A stretch of 10,797 bases of DNA from DTU036 sp964346475 (GTDB lineage Bacteria; Bacillota; Clostridia; Peptostreptococcales; Acidaminobacteraceae), in NCBI GenBank assembly GCA_964346475.1, contig CAYFUM010000035.1:1-10797 (forward strand). The letters run 5' to 3'. The translations under genes were made by a program, and so were the position numbers. Within the stretch, counting starts at the first letter, position 1; each line of letters begins with the position of its first letter. This document shows positions 1 through 6,562 of the stretch, one piece after another. The notes under the pieces were generated by a model. That model saw only the letters and a list, made by a program, of their open reading frames with translations. It was not told where the DNA came from and did no database searches.

Positions 1-1
1 T

Positions 2-529
2 GGGGCCGATCGAGTACCCGACGATCTTGTTCCCGTACACGTCCTTGACCGCACACATGTAAAGCTTGCCCTCATCGGTTCAGTGCTCAGTTATGTCCGT
101 GAGCCATAGTTGATTCGGCTTGGCAGCGGTGAACTTATGCCGGGCGCGGCCCTCATCATCAGTGACAACGCAGAAGTCATCACGGACGGGTGGGCCAACC
201 TTTTTGCCGTTGCTCTTCTTCTTCCCAAACACGCTCCACCACCCATTCTCCGAGGTGATCCGCCAAGCCGTGCGATCCGCCATCGGTCAACCGGCACCGC
301 GAGCTTCATCGGCGAGAAGGCGATACCCGAACTGGGGGTCATCGCGGTGTGCATCAAGCAACGCATTCGCCCGATACGCCTCCACGATTTCTGACTCGGT
401 GATCCCAGCCTGCAACCACCGGTAGTAAGGCTGACGAGCGAGCTTGAGGACCCGGCACGTCACCGTAACGGGGATCCTGTTCTTGGCGAGCTCGCTCACG
501 AGCGGGTAGATTATTTTCCCGGCAGATGC
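2..529 (-). pseudogene. IS3-family transposase OrfB (DDE integrase), nonsense-mutated and partial
   Basis: The frame one step back from orfA encodes the N-terminal half of an IS3 OrfB: the HTH_21-like region (SELAKNRIPV, ARQPYYRWLQAG, FGYRLLADEARGAG), then ADRTAWRI..NGWW, then NQLWLTDITEH, which holds the first Asp of the DDE triad. The same frame continues to the left edge as TDEGKLYMCAVKDVYGNKIV, so the reading frame itself is unbroken. Two in-frame TGA codons interrupt it: 287-289, between GAG and PMADR, and 80-82, where the family has Arg after ITEH (a CGA to TGA change would do this). A GTG at 499 could start a free-standing orfB. With two stops before the catalytic core is complete, I call it a pseudogene; its 3' half is outside the window. 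Confidence 0.85.
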
Positions 530-804
530 GCCTGCGCGAAATATGCCGCCGCACGCCGCAGTACCTCGTTCTCCTGCTCAAGGAGGCGGTTACGTTTGCG
601 CAACGCACGAACCTCTTCACTCTCCGCGCGTGTCACACCGGGCTGCTCACCGCCTTCAACTCGAGCGCTACGCATCCACTTATCCAAAGTCCCCACATGA
701 ACCCCGAAGTCCTTCGCGATCTGGGTCAGCGTGACCCCTGGATCACGCTGCTGAGCGACACGGACCACGTCCTCACAGAACTCCTTAGGAAACGGCTTAG
801 GCAA
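511..804 (-). CDS. IS3-family transposase OrfA (DNA-binding subunit)
   Basis: This 97-residue protein is a typical IS3 OrfA in length and layout. Residues 1-50 carry the helix-turn-helix region that binds the element ends, with the recognisable stretch LTQIAKDFGVHVGTLDKWM. Residues about 62-87 form a leucine zipper (RALRKRNRLLEQENEVLRRA) used for multimerisation. The start is TTG at 804, chosen because GGAAGG lies 8 bases upstream; no ATG is available in frame nearby. The frame is intact and ends in TAA at 511. Directly before the stop is the heptamer GGGAAAA, which fits production of an OrfAB fusion by -1 frameshifting. The product alone would be a regulatory DNA-binding protein, not a complete transposase. 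Confidence 0.85.
   Translation of the reverse strand: MPKPFPKEFCEDVVRVAQQRDPGVTLTQIAKDFGVHVGTLDKWMRSARVEGGEQPGVTRAESEEVRALRKRNRLLEQENEVLRRAAAYFAQAHLPGK
514..520 (-). promoter_or_regulatory. Candidate -1 frameshift slippery heptamer GGGAAAA
   Basis: On the minus strand the last codons of orfA read CCG GGA AAA TAA. This gives the X_XXY_YYZ heptamer G_GGA_AAA, on which both tRNAs can slip back one base. The -1 frame is open through this point and enters orfB (ISAGKIIYPLVSELAKNRIP), which is the arrangement expected for programmed OrfAB synthesis in IS3 elements. No stimulatory hairpin was identified. With orfB nonsense-mutated the site is probably now without effect. Confidence 0.55.
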
Positions 805-812
805 AATGACAT

Positions 813-818
813 CCTTCC
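813..818 (-). promoter_or_regulatory. Ribosome binding site of IS3 orfA
   Basis: GGAAGG on the minus strand, 8 bases before the TTG at 804. It decides the start of orfA in the absence of an in-frame ATG. Confidence 0.5.
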
Positions 819-880
819 AGGCCAGCCAAAACTAGCCAGATCATATGTCACCCAACCCTGCACCAGTCCCCCTCTGGACA

Positions 881-964
881 CGAAAAGGATGGGCAGGAAA
901 ATGGCGACCCTAACAACACGCCCAGACCCAGAATAAAAACGCCAAGTCTGGCCGGTATCCCAGA
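881..964. other. Unexplained 84-base segment between IS3 end and wecB fragment
   Basis: Read on the minus strand, homology to UDP-GlcNAc 2-epimerase stops after codon 53 at 965. The following 84 bases, up to the candidate IS end at 880, fit neither the epimerase nor a known IS3 part. The epimerase frame stays open through it by chance and closes at 848. The segment contains a small stem GCCA-GACT-TGGC followed by GTTTTTATT (minus strand), only weakly terminator-like. It may be the true left non-coding end of the IS or a leftover of an earlier insertion or deletion. Confidence 0.4.
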
Positions 965-1123
965 AATGCCGAGGTCGCGGAAGAAGACGTCTGAAAGTAT
1001 CGGGTCGTAGTGCTGCCCGGTGTGCACAATCACGTGCTCAACCCCGGCGCGCCTCAAGGCCTTGTCGATTGGGGCGAACTTGACGAACTGAGGGCGGGCC
1101 CCCACAACAGACAAAACGCGCAT
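965..1123 (-). pseudogene. wecB: UDP-N-acetylglucosamine 2-epimerase, N-terminal fragment
   Basis: The first 53 codons match the N-terminus of the non-hydrolysing UDP-GlcNAc 2-epimerase, which interconverts UDP-GlcNAc and UDP-ManNAc in the cytoplasm. Recognisable blocks are MRVLSVVGARPQFVKFAP (the glycine-rich loop) and VIVHTGQHYDPILSDVFF, ending at FFRDLGI. The family is usually about 360-390 residues, so more than 80% is missing. After DLGI the frame runs on into unrelated sequence and stops at 848, giving a 91-residue junk-tailed product that lacks the active site and most of both Rossmann domains. An IS3 element lies just downstream and is the likely cause. The start ATG at 1123 has no clear ribosome site but a -10-like TAGACT ends 7 bases upstream, as in leaderless genes. 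The gene points away from the main operon. Confidence 0.85.
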
Positions 1124-1124
1124 T

Positions 1125-1139
1125 TGGTTAGTCTAACCA
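1125..1139. promoter_or_regulatory. 7-1-7 perfect palindrome with -10-like element upstream of wecB fragment
   Basis: TGGTTAG-T-CTAACCA is a perfect inverted repeat beginning one base from the ATG of the epimerase fragment. Inside it, on the minus strand, TAGACT (1130-1135) fits the actinobacterial -10 pattern TANNNT and leaves six bases before the ATG, the spacing of a leaderless transcript. A palindrome over a -10 element would suit an operator. Assignment is from pattern only; no regulator is encoded in the window. Confidence 0.35.
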
Positions 1140-1225
1140 GGGGTTCATGGGCCCAAGGCTTAGAAGACCGATTGTGGGGGCAACTCTCTGGGACGCGTCT
1201 TGGTAATGAACTAGAGTCTGTAGCT

Positions 1226-2455
1226 ATGAAGATTGCAGTGGCTGGTGCCGGATACGTTGGACTCTCTTTAGCGGTGTTGCTCGCACAACATAACGAAGTT
1301 CGTTTGGTCGACGTGGTCGAACCCAAAGTGGATTTGATCAACAGTGGACTCAGTCCGATTGAAGATGCTGAGATTACTGCCTGGCTTGCCGGCGAACGAG
1401 AACTAGACCTTAGGGCCACTATCGTCGCAGCCGATGCATACCGCGGTGTTGACTATGCGATTATTGCAACGCCAACTGATTATGATCCGGACAAGGACTT
1501 CTTCGACACTTCCAGTGTTGAAGCGGCCATTGCGGCAGTTCGTGCCGTCAATGAAGAGGCATGGATCGTTATCAAGTCAACTGTGCCTGTCGGCTACACC
1601 GAGAGTGTTCGCGAGAGCCTGGGAGATCGAAGGATTCTGTTCGCTCCAGAGTTCTTACGAGAAGGTCGGGCATTGCTTGACAATCTTCACCCGAGTCGGA
1701 TCATCGTTGGGTCAGCCCCAGAACCCGAGGACCACTTGGCCGCCCGGGTCTTCTTGGATCTTTTGCTCGAAGCCGTTGGCCCAGACGAAGAGGCTCGCGT
1801 GAATGAAGTGGGAGCCCAGGGAATCCCAACTATGGTCACCGGGCTGACCGAAGCGGAAGCAATCAAGCTGTTCTCGAACACCTATCTTGCGTTGCGTGTC
1901 GCGTACTTCAATGAACTGGACACCTACGCATCTGTTCGTGGACTTGATACCGCCAGCATCATCCGCGGCGTTGGCCAAGATCCGAGAATTGGCATGCACT
2001 ACAACAATCCTTCATTTGGGTACGGTGGATACTGCCTTCCCAAAGACACCAAGCAAATGCTTGCCAACTATGCGGACATTCCACAGAACATCATTCAGGC
2101 TATTGTCGATGCGAATCGAACACGTAAAGACCATGTTGCGAACGAGATTCTCGAGAGAATCGAAGGCATCGAAAACCCCACTGTGGGTATCTACAGGTTG
2201 TCGATGAAGCATGGCTCAGACAACTTCCGTCAATCATCAATTCAAGGTGTTATGAAGCGACTTAAGGGCAAAGGTGTAACTGTCGTTGTATATGAGCCAG
2301 AGATGGACGCGGAACACTTCTTTGGTAGTGTTGTCATGAAAGATCTGGAGGAGTTCTTAGAGATGTCCGACCAGATCGTCACCAACCGGTGGGATGAAGA
2401 ACTAGCTGGAAACCAACGCAAGGTCTACACGCGCGACGTCTTCAGGCGAGACTAG
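1226..2455 (+). CDS. ugd: UDP-glucose 6-dehydrogenase
   Basis: This 409-residue cytoplasmic enzyme oxidises UDP-glucose to UDP-glucuronate with two NAD+, supplying uronic acid for surface glycans. The Rossmann motif GAGYVGLS is at residues 7-14. Later blocks are VIKSTVPVGYTE, FAPEFLREGRALLDNLHPSR, the substrate-contacting EAIKLFSNTYLALRVAYFNE, and GYGGYCLPKDTKQ with the catalytic Cys270. The C-terminal UDP-binding domain is present (VGIYRLSMKHGSDNFRQSSI). The pattern resembles the short E. coli-type Ugd (about 390 residues). The open frame extends upstream to 1010, but that part overlaps wecB and has no family match, so I start at ATG 1226; there is no strong ribosome site. TAGAGT at 1212-1217 could be a -10 element. 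Four sampled 60-base lines average about 50% G+C against about 58% in the following dehydrogenase, suggesting separate acquisition. It stands alone between two unrelated junctions. Confidence 0.93.
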   Translation: MKIAVAGAGYVGLSLAVLLAQHNEVRLVDVVEPKVDLINSGLSPIEDAEITAWLAGERELDLRATIVAADAYRGVDYAIIATPTDYDPDKDFFDTSSVEAAIAAVRAVNEEAWIVIKSTVPVGYTESVRESLGDRRILFAPEFLREGRALLDNLHPSRIIVGSAPEPEDHLAARVFLDLLLEAVGPDEEARVNEVGAQGIPTMVTGLTEAEAIKLFSNTYLALRVAYFNELDTYASVRGLDTASIIRGVGQDPRIGMHYNNPSFGYGGYCLPKDTKQMLANYADIPQNIIQAIVDANRTRKDHVANEILERIEGIENPTVGIYRLSMKHGSDNFRQSSIQGVMKRLKGKGVTVVVYEPEMDAEHFFGSVVMKDLEEFLEMSDQIVTNRWDEELAGNQRKVYTRDVFRRD

Positions 2456-2790
2456 GCGGCTTCTGCTTCGCGCGTGAGTATCGAGGTAGGAGACAGCCCT
2501 AACGAGGTGAGTGCTCCAAATATCCTAAAGCGAGCTACTAGCTCAAGGTTGCCAGGTGCCACTTCGGTCTTACGCGCTTCCGGGTGAGATGCGCCGCTGC
2601 GGCTCCACTAGAGCGCTCTGCGCTTGTACTGCACTGGAAACCGTATCTAAGGTAGATAAAGGGCGCTAGTGAACCCCGATAGCGCTTAGAAGCATTATGG
2701 CGTGAAGCACCTTGGTTCAGTTTTAGGTTCTCTCTGACTTAAGCTTTTTAGTGTGAACTAGACAAGCCGCAAACGTATGCTGGAGGGAAA
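2456..2790. other. Gene-free intergenic region with several short palindromes
   Basis: No convincing gene is present in these 335 bases. Three inverted repeats can be read: AGAGCGCTCT (2610-2619, 10-base perfect palindrome), TATCTA-AGG-TAGATA (2644-2658), and GCGCTA with an 11-base loop and TAGCGC (2663-2685). None is followed by a T-run, so they do not look like rho-independent terminators; they could be operators or recombination scars. The stretch 2700-2760 is AT-richer and has possible -10 hexamers (TAGTGT at 2749-2754) but no well-spaced -35. The promoter of the downstream operon is expected here. A 51-codon open stretch on the minus strand (2455-2607) has no clear start. Confidence 0.5.
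2782..2787 (+). promoter_or_regulatory. Ribosome binding site deciding the GTG start of wecC-like gene
   Basis: GGAGGG lies 3 bases before GTG 2791, close but a strong anti-Shine-Dalgarno match. It supports this start, which also gives the expected N-terminus MRIAVVALGKIGLPLA. Confidence 0.65.
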
Positions 2791-3732
2791 GTGCGTATCG
2801 CAGTAGTTGCTTTAGGAAAGATCGGACTACCGCTAGCAGTCCAGTTTGCCGACGCGGGTCACGAGGTAGTTGGTGTTGACGTCAGCCAGGCAACCGTCGA
2901 TCTTGTCAATCAAGCGATTGAGCCCTTCCTGGGCGACGCGTGCCTCCAAGACAAGTTGGCTGAACTGGTTCGTTCCGGGCGACTCCGCGCTACCACGGAC
3001 TATGCTGAGGCCATTCCTTGCGCAGACGCTGTTGTGCTCGTCGTTCCACTCTTCGTGAACGACGAGACGTGGGAGCCCGACTTCACATGGATGGATGCGG
3101 CGACCGAGTTGCTTGCGGCTCACCTCACCCCTGGCACCCTGGTGTCATATGAGACAACTCTTCCGGTCGGCACCACACGAAACCGCTGGAAGCCGATGTT
3201 GGAACGCATCTCTGGCTTGACAGAAGGTGTGGATTTCGACCTTGTCTTCTCTCCAGAGCGTGTTCTCACTGGCTGTGTCTTCGCGGATCTTCGCAAGTAC
3301 CCCAAGCTTGTTGGTGGCCTCAGCAAAAATGGTACCGAGAAGGGGATTGAGTTCTACGAGCAGGTACTGCAGTTTGATGAACGGCCCGACCTGGATCGTC
3401 CCCATGGAGTGTGGAACATGGGTTCGGCCGAAGCGGCCGAAATGGCGAAGCTGGGAGAAACTACTTACCGAGACGTCAACATCGGCATAGCCAGCCAGTT
3501 TGCGGTCTACGCGGACAAGGAAGGCATTGATGTCAACCGTGTCATCGACGCCTGCAACTCCCACCCTTACAGTCACATTCACCGTCCCGGTATCGCTGTT
3601 GGCGGTCACTGCATTCCCGTTTACTCCCGCCTTTACCTTTCAACCGGCCCCGAGGCTGGTAACAGGAGAGTGACTCTGACTAGAGATGGCAATGCCTCGC
3701 GGCAGCCTCTGTGTGGTCCGAGCCGAGCCTAG
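2791..3732 (+). pseudogene. wecC: UDP-N-acetyl-D-mannosamine (or GlcNAc) dehydrogenase, C-terminally truncated
   Basis: The family oxidises UDP-ManNAc (or UDP-GlcNAc) at C6 to the uronic acid. The NAD-binding motif is ALGKIGLPLA (residues 7-16). Further blocks are SYETTLPVGTTR, FSPERVLTG, FADLRKYPKLVGG, and SAEAAEMAKLGETTYRDVN with the family lysine. The catalytic Cys274 is in GIAVGGHCIPVY. Homology stops near residue 286 (RLYLSTG); the rest to residue 313 does not match, and the usual C-terminal UDP-binding domain (full length about 420 residues) is absent. Just past the junction the +1 frame reads NA-MPRG, resembling the family's NxxMPxY, so a frameshift or deletion around 3645-3700 is likely. 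Without that domain the protein should not bind substrate properly, hence pseudogene, though the ORF is open and has a good ribosome site. It heads the operon. Another sugar substrate is possible. Confidence 0.8.
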
Positions 3733-3751
3733 ACCAACGAAAGATCCAGCA

Positions 3752-5689
3752 ATGAACTGGTGGTTGTTCGCAGGTTTGGTTGCGTTGCAGGTACTCGCGT
3801 TATCGGCTCCTGGATACGTGGTCGCTCGCATCGCTCCGCTGTCCCACGGATGGGCAGTTCTGGCATCTCCTGCGCTGGGTCTTGGGGTCTTGGGCCTAAC
3901 TTCAACCGGACTGGGACTCCTAGGGGTTCAGTGGGGCTGGGCTAGCTTCCTGGTGGTGCTTGCGGTGTTGGTGGTTGCTTGGTGCGTAGCATCGCGTCGC
4001 AGAGGGCGCACCGCAAAGGAAGTGGTCCGGTCTGGTTTTAGCAATGGCGCCTTAGCTTTCGCACTAGTCGGTGTCGGAGTAGTGGTAATTGCAGGCTCAT
4101 TCGAGTTTGGCCAGTCCCTGACTAGTCCAGATGCTCTACCAATGGCTGGTGACGCCACCTTCCATCTCTACGCGACCAACGTAGTTGCGGAGAGTGGCAA
4201 CTCAAACCCGATTAACGCGCTGGCGTTTATGTACGATAAGCCGGCTGGCACTGCAGCGTACTACCCCATTCTTTGGCATGCGCTCACGGCTCTAGTATCC
4301 CCGTTGGCGGGGGTAATCGTCGCAACCAACGTGACAGTCTTCGCGGTTGCATTCGTTGTCTGGCCCCTCTCCCTTGCGCTACTTTCAGTCGTCCTTTTCC
4401 CCGGAGCTCCAACCGCGCCCTTCCTTTCAAACTTGTTTGCTCTTGGATGCGTCATCTTTCCTGCCGCGGTGTTCGTGGGCTTTGCCATCTACCCGTTCAG
4501 TCTCGGCATTGCGGTCTTCCCGGCCGTACTCGCAGTCGGGCTACTGGCTCTAGCATCTAAGGACGTGAAAGCCTGGTTCCTCCTCATAGTTGCCATTTCG
4601 GGAACTCTGTTTGCGCAGCCTTCCGTGGCACTACTGCTCATAGTGCCGACATTTGCAGTGTTGCTCGTGCTGGCATCGCACAAGTCTGTTCTCGCTTGGC
4701 ACCTTGAACATAGATGGCGAGTCTTAGGTGCATGGCTGGTGGCGGTCGGGACTCTAGCACTGCTAATCGTGGTGCTGCTGCACTCGTCTTATGTACAGGC
4801 CCTGGGCCGGTTTAGTCGTCCATCGTTCTCTTACTCGGCGGCCCTCAAGACGTTGGTAAATGGAGAGTTCATACTTACAACTTCGCGTTACGAATGGCTC
4901 GTAGTGCTCGCACTCACTGCTTGTGGTGCGTGGCTCGTCCGTCGCACCTTCAATGGAAAGGTCGTAGTAATTTCCGGTGCTTTGTTTGTTCTGCTTTACA
5001 TTGCGTCCGCGGGGCCTGATAACTGGGTTCGTGTTCTGACGGGGCCTTGGTACAAGGACTATCAGAGGCTTTCGGTGCCGGTCCTGATAGTGGTTGTGAC
5101 TCTTGCCGGTGGCGCAGTTGCGGAGGTGATTGGGTGGATCGCAAGGCGCAGCACCGTGGATACGCCCGTTGCTTTCAGTATTGCCGGAGTAGCCGTTCTG
5201 GCCACTGTTCTCGCAGTCAATGTCGAGATGGGCAACCTCATTCCAAGAATGAAGGCTGCATACATGTCGATGGCCTACTCGCCCTCGGGTGCACGAATCG
5301 AGCAGTCGGCAGATGACGTTGAGGAACTTCGCGAGTTGGAGGGCAAGGTTCCAAGCGACGCACTTGTTCTTTCATTGCCCACGTCAACCACGGACTACCT
5401 ATTCTTGGAGGAAGGGATCAACCCCTACTTCAGAATCTCGCCACCGGTCACCGCGGATCAACGATATCTTGCAGGGCACTTCAGCAACTTCAGCACCGAT
5501 CCGCGAGTATGCGAAATTATCAGGGAGTCTAATGCCTACTACTACCTTGATTACGGGACCAAGGCGCAAGAGATCCCTGTGCAGAGTGACTTTCCAGGGT
5601 TTGTGGATGTTGACATTCAGGAAGGATTCGATCTCATCTCACAGACAAGCAACTGGACCCTTCTTAGAATCACGGCCTGTGACGAGTAA
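3752..5689 (+). CDS. Polytopic membrane protein, DUF6541-like, polysaccharide locus
   Basis: This 645-residue integral membrane protein has about 11-13 hydrophobic segments between residues 4 and 492, then a soluble C-terminal domain of about 150 residues. It resembles the DUF6541 family of actinobacterial cell-envelope loci, which has the look of a GT-C-type glycosyltransferase: a first extracytoplasmic loop with an acidic-His motif (GDATFHLY, 133-140), YYPILWHAL (170-178), and GPWYKDYQRL (431-440) before a late membrane segment. I infer, but cannot prove, transfer of a sugar from a lipid-linked donor on the outer face. The start ATG 3752 gives a first residue right before the first membrane helix; an ATG at 3686 in the same frame would add 22 non-hydrophobic residues and overlap the broken wecC. 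No strong ribosome site precedes 3752. It lies between wecC and the ABC transporter in the same operon. Confidence 0.8.
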   Translation: MNWWLFAGLVALQVLALSAPGYVVARIAPLSHGWAVLASPALGLGVLGLTSTGLGLLGVQWGWASFLVVLAVLVVAWCVASRRRGRTAKEVVRSGFSNGALAFALVGVGVVVIAGSFEFGQSLTSPDALPMAGDATFHLYATNVVAESGNSNPINALAFMYDKPAGTAAYYPILWHALTALVSPLAGVIVATNVTVFAVAFVVWPLSLALLSVVLFPGAPTAPFLSNLFALGCVIFPAAVFVGFAIYPFSLGIAVFPAVLAVGLLALASKDVKAWFLLIVAISGTLFAQPSVALLLIVPTFAVLLVLASHKSVLAWHLEHRWRVLGAWLVAVGTLALLIVVLLHSSYVQALGRFSRPSFSYSAALKTLVNGEFILTTSRYEWLVVLALTACGAWLVRRTFNGKVVVISGALFVLLYIASAGPDNWVRVLTGPWYKDYQRLSVPVLIVVVTLAGGAVAEVIGWIARRSTVDTPVAFSIAGVAVLATVLAVNVEMGNLIPRMKAAYMSMAYSPSGARIEQSADDVEELRELEGKVPSDALVLSLPTSTTDYLFLEEGINPYFRISPPVTADQRYLAGHFSNFSTDPRVCEIIRESNAYYYLDYGTKAQEIPVQSDFPGFVDVDIQEGFDLISQTSNWTLLRITACDE

Positions 5690-5731
5690 TGTAAGGTGTC
5701 ACGGGCTATCGGCAAAAGGCCCGAAAAGATT

Positions 5732-5737
5732 GGAGAG
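5732..5737 (+). promoter_or_regulatory. Ribosome binding site favouring TTG 5744 start of wzm
   Basis: GGAGAG lies 6 bases before TTG 5744. The alternative GTG at 5696 has only a weak purine stretch directly against it. This is why the shorter start was chosen. Confidence 0.5.
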
Positions 5738-5743
5738 TTTCAT

Positions 5744-6562
5744 TTGAGTACTCTAAGTGGGAACCCTCTTCTGCGACAGTGGAACTTGATCTACAACTTT
5801 GGGCAACGTGACCTGAAGACGAAATTCAAGGGCTCTGCCCTGGGTTGGCTTTGGTCACTAGCCGTACCGCTCGCAACTCTTGGCATCTACTCCGTTGTCT
5901 TCTCTATCATCTTCCGTGCTCAGCCACCGGAAATGGGCAATGGTTCGCCGGGTGTCTTCGTCATTTGGCTCTTCTGTGGCCTAACGGCGTGGACCTTCTT
6001 CTCATCTACAATCAATGCTGGTATGAGCGGGCTGCTTGGAACCGGCGCGCTCTTGCAGAAGGTGTATTTCCCTGCGTATGCCCCGGTACTTGGAGCTGCG
6101 CTTGCCTCGGGCGTCCAGTGGGGAATCGAGATGGGAATTCTCGCCGTCGTCCTCCTCGTCTTGTTGAACGTGGGATGGAGCTGGCTCCTAATCCCCTTGT
6201 GGGCCATCATTTTCATCGTTTTCACGAGTTCACTCGCCGTCACCGTCTCGATCCTTAACATCTACTTCCGAGATCTGGCGCATCTTGTAGCAATTGCCCT
6301 CCAACTGCTGTTCTACATGACACCTATTATCTATCCGATGTCGATTGTGCCCACTGATTGGCAGGGAAGTATCAACCTTCAGGCAATCTTGGAGATCAAC
6401 CCCCTAACCCAGTTCGTAGAGCTGTTCCGCGCATTGATTTACCGGCTTGATGTCGGAAACTGGGCGCAGTGGGTGTCCATACTGGTTTGGTCCGTAGCGT
6501 CCTTGTTGCTTGCCCGCTGGGTGACCATCGTTAAGGGTCGAGATCTGGGGGAGCACGTATGA
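5744..6562 (+). CDS. wzm: ABC-2 type polysaccharide export permease (Wzm-like)
   Basis: This 272-residue membrane subunit of an ABC-2 exporter moves an undecaprenyl-linked or other lipid-linked glycan across the cytoplasmic membrane. Early residues RDLKTKFKGSALGWLWSLA (22-40) are the typical amphipathic N-terminus of O-antigen and teichoic-acid permeases. Six membrane segments follow at about 35-58, 70-90, 113-140, 145-170, 180-200 and 240-262. LNIYFRDLAHLV (171-182) and FYMTPIIYPMS (190-200) are family signatures. The TTG start at 5744 has GGAGAG 6 bases before it; GTG 5696 in the same frame would add 16 residues and cannot be excluded. The stop overlaps the ATPase start by four bases (ATGA), implying translational coupling with its partner. 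The family also contains TagG and RfbA; context favours capsule, rhamnan or O-antigen-like glycan. Confidence 0.92.
   Translation: MSTLSGNPLLRQWNLIYNFGQRDLKTKFKGSALGWLWSLAVPLATLGIYSVVFSIIFRAQPPEMGNGSPGVFVIWLFCGLTAWTFFSSTINAGMSGLLGTGALLQKVYFPAYAPVLGAALASGVQWGIEMGILAVVLLVLLNVGWSWLLIPLWAIIFIVFTSSLAVTVSILNIYFRDLAHLVAIALQLLFYMTPIIYPMSIVPTDWQGSINLQAILEINPLTQFVELFRALIYRLDVGNWAQWVSILVWSVASLLLARWVTIVKGRDLGEHV

Larger units (their letters stand above)
1..880 (-). mobile_element. IS3-family insertion sequence, partial and decayed
   Basis: Two consecutive minus-strand reading frames have the classic IS3 arrangement: a small helix-turn-helix/leucine-zipper orfA followed, one frame back, by an orfB with the DDE-integrase N-terminal sequence. 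The left end lies outside the window, so the length and the terminal repeats cannot be checked. The right boundary is a guess: on the minus strand the sequence TGTCCAGAGGGGGACT begins at 880, starts with TG as IS3 ends do, and lies 76 bases before orfA. The boundary could instead be as far right as 964, where wecB homology stops. The element is probably not autonomous because orfB carries two stop codons. Confidence 0.75.

Noticed and set aside
1010..1225. In-frame upstream extension of ugd to 1010 (72 extra residues)
   Set aside because: It overlaps the wecB fragment in antisense, has no family match, and the Rossmann motif begins right after ATG 1226 as expected.
2452..2607. Minus-strand open stretch of 51 codons ending in a stop that overlaps the ugd stop
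   Set aside because: Its translation looks protein-like near the end (FRIFGALTSLGLSPTSILTR), but it has no start codon with a ribosome site and no recognised family; kept only as a note.
2663..2685. Possible rho-independent terminator after ugd
   Set aside because: The stem is only 6 bp with an 11-base loop and no T-run follows.
3686..3751. ATG 3686 as the start of the DUF6541-like protein
   Set aside because: The 22 extra residues are polar, overlap the wecC remnant, and look like shifted-frame wecC sequence; ATG 3752 directly precedes the first membrane helix.
5696..5743. GTG 5696 as the wzm start
   Set aside because: No spaced ribosome site; TTG 5744 has GGAGAG at 6 bases and gives a typical Wzm N-terminus. 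It remains possible.
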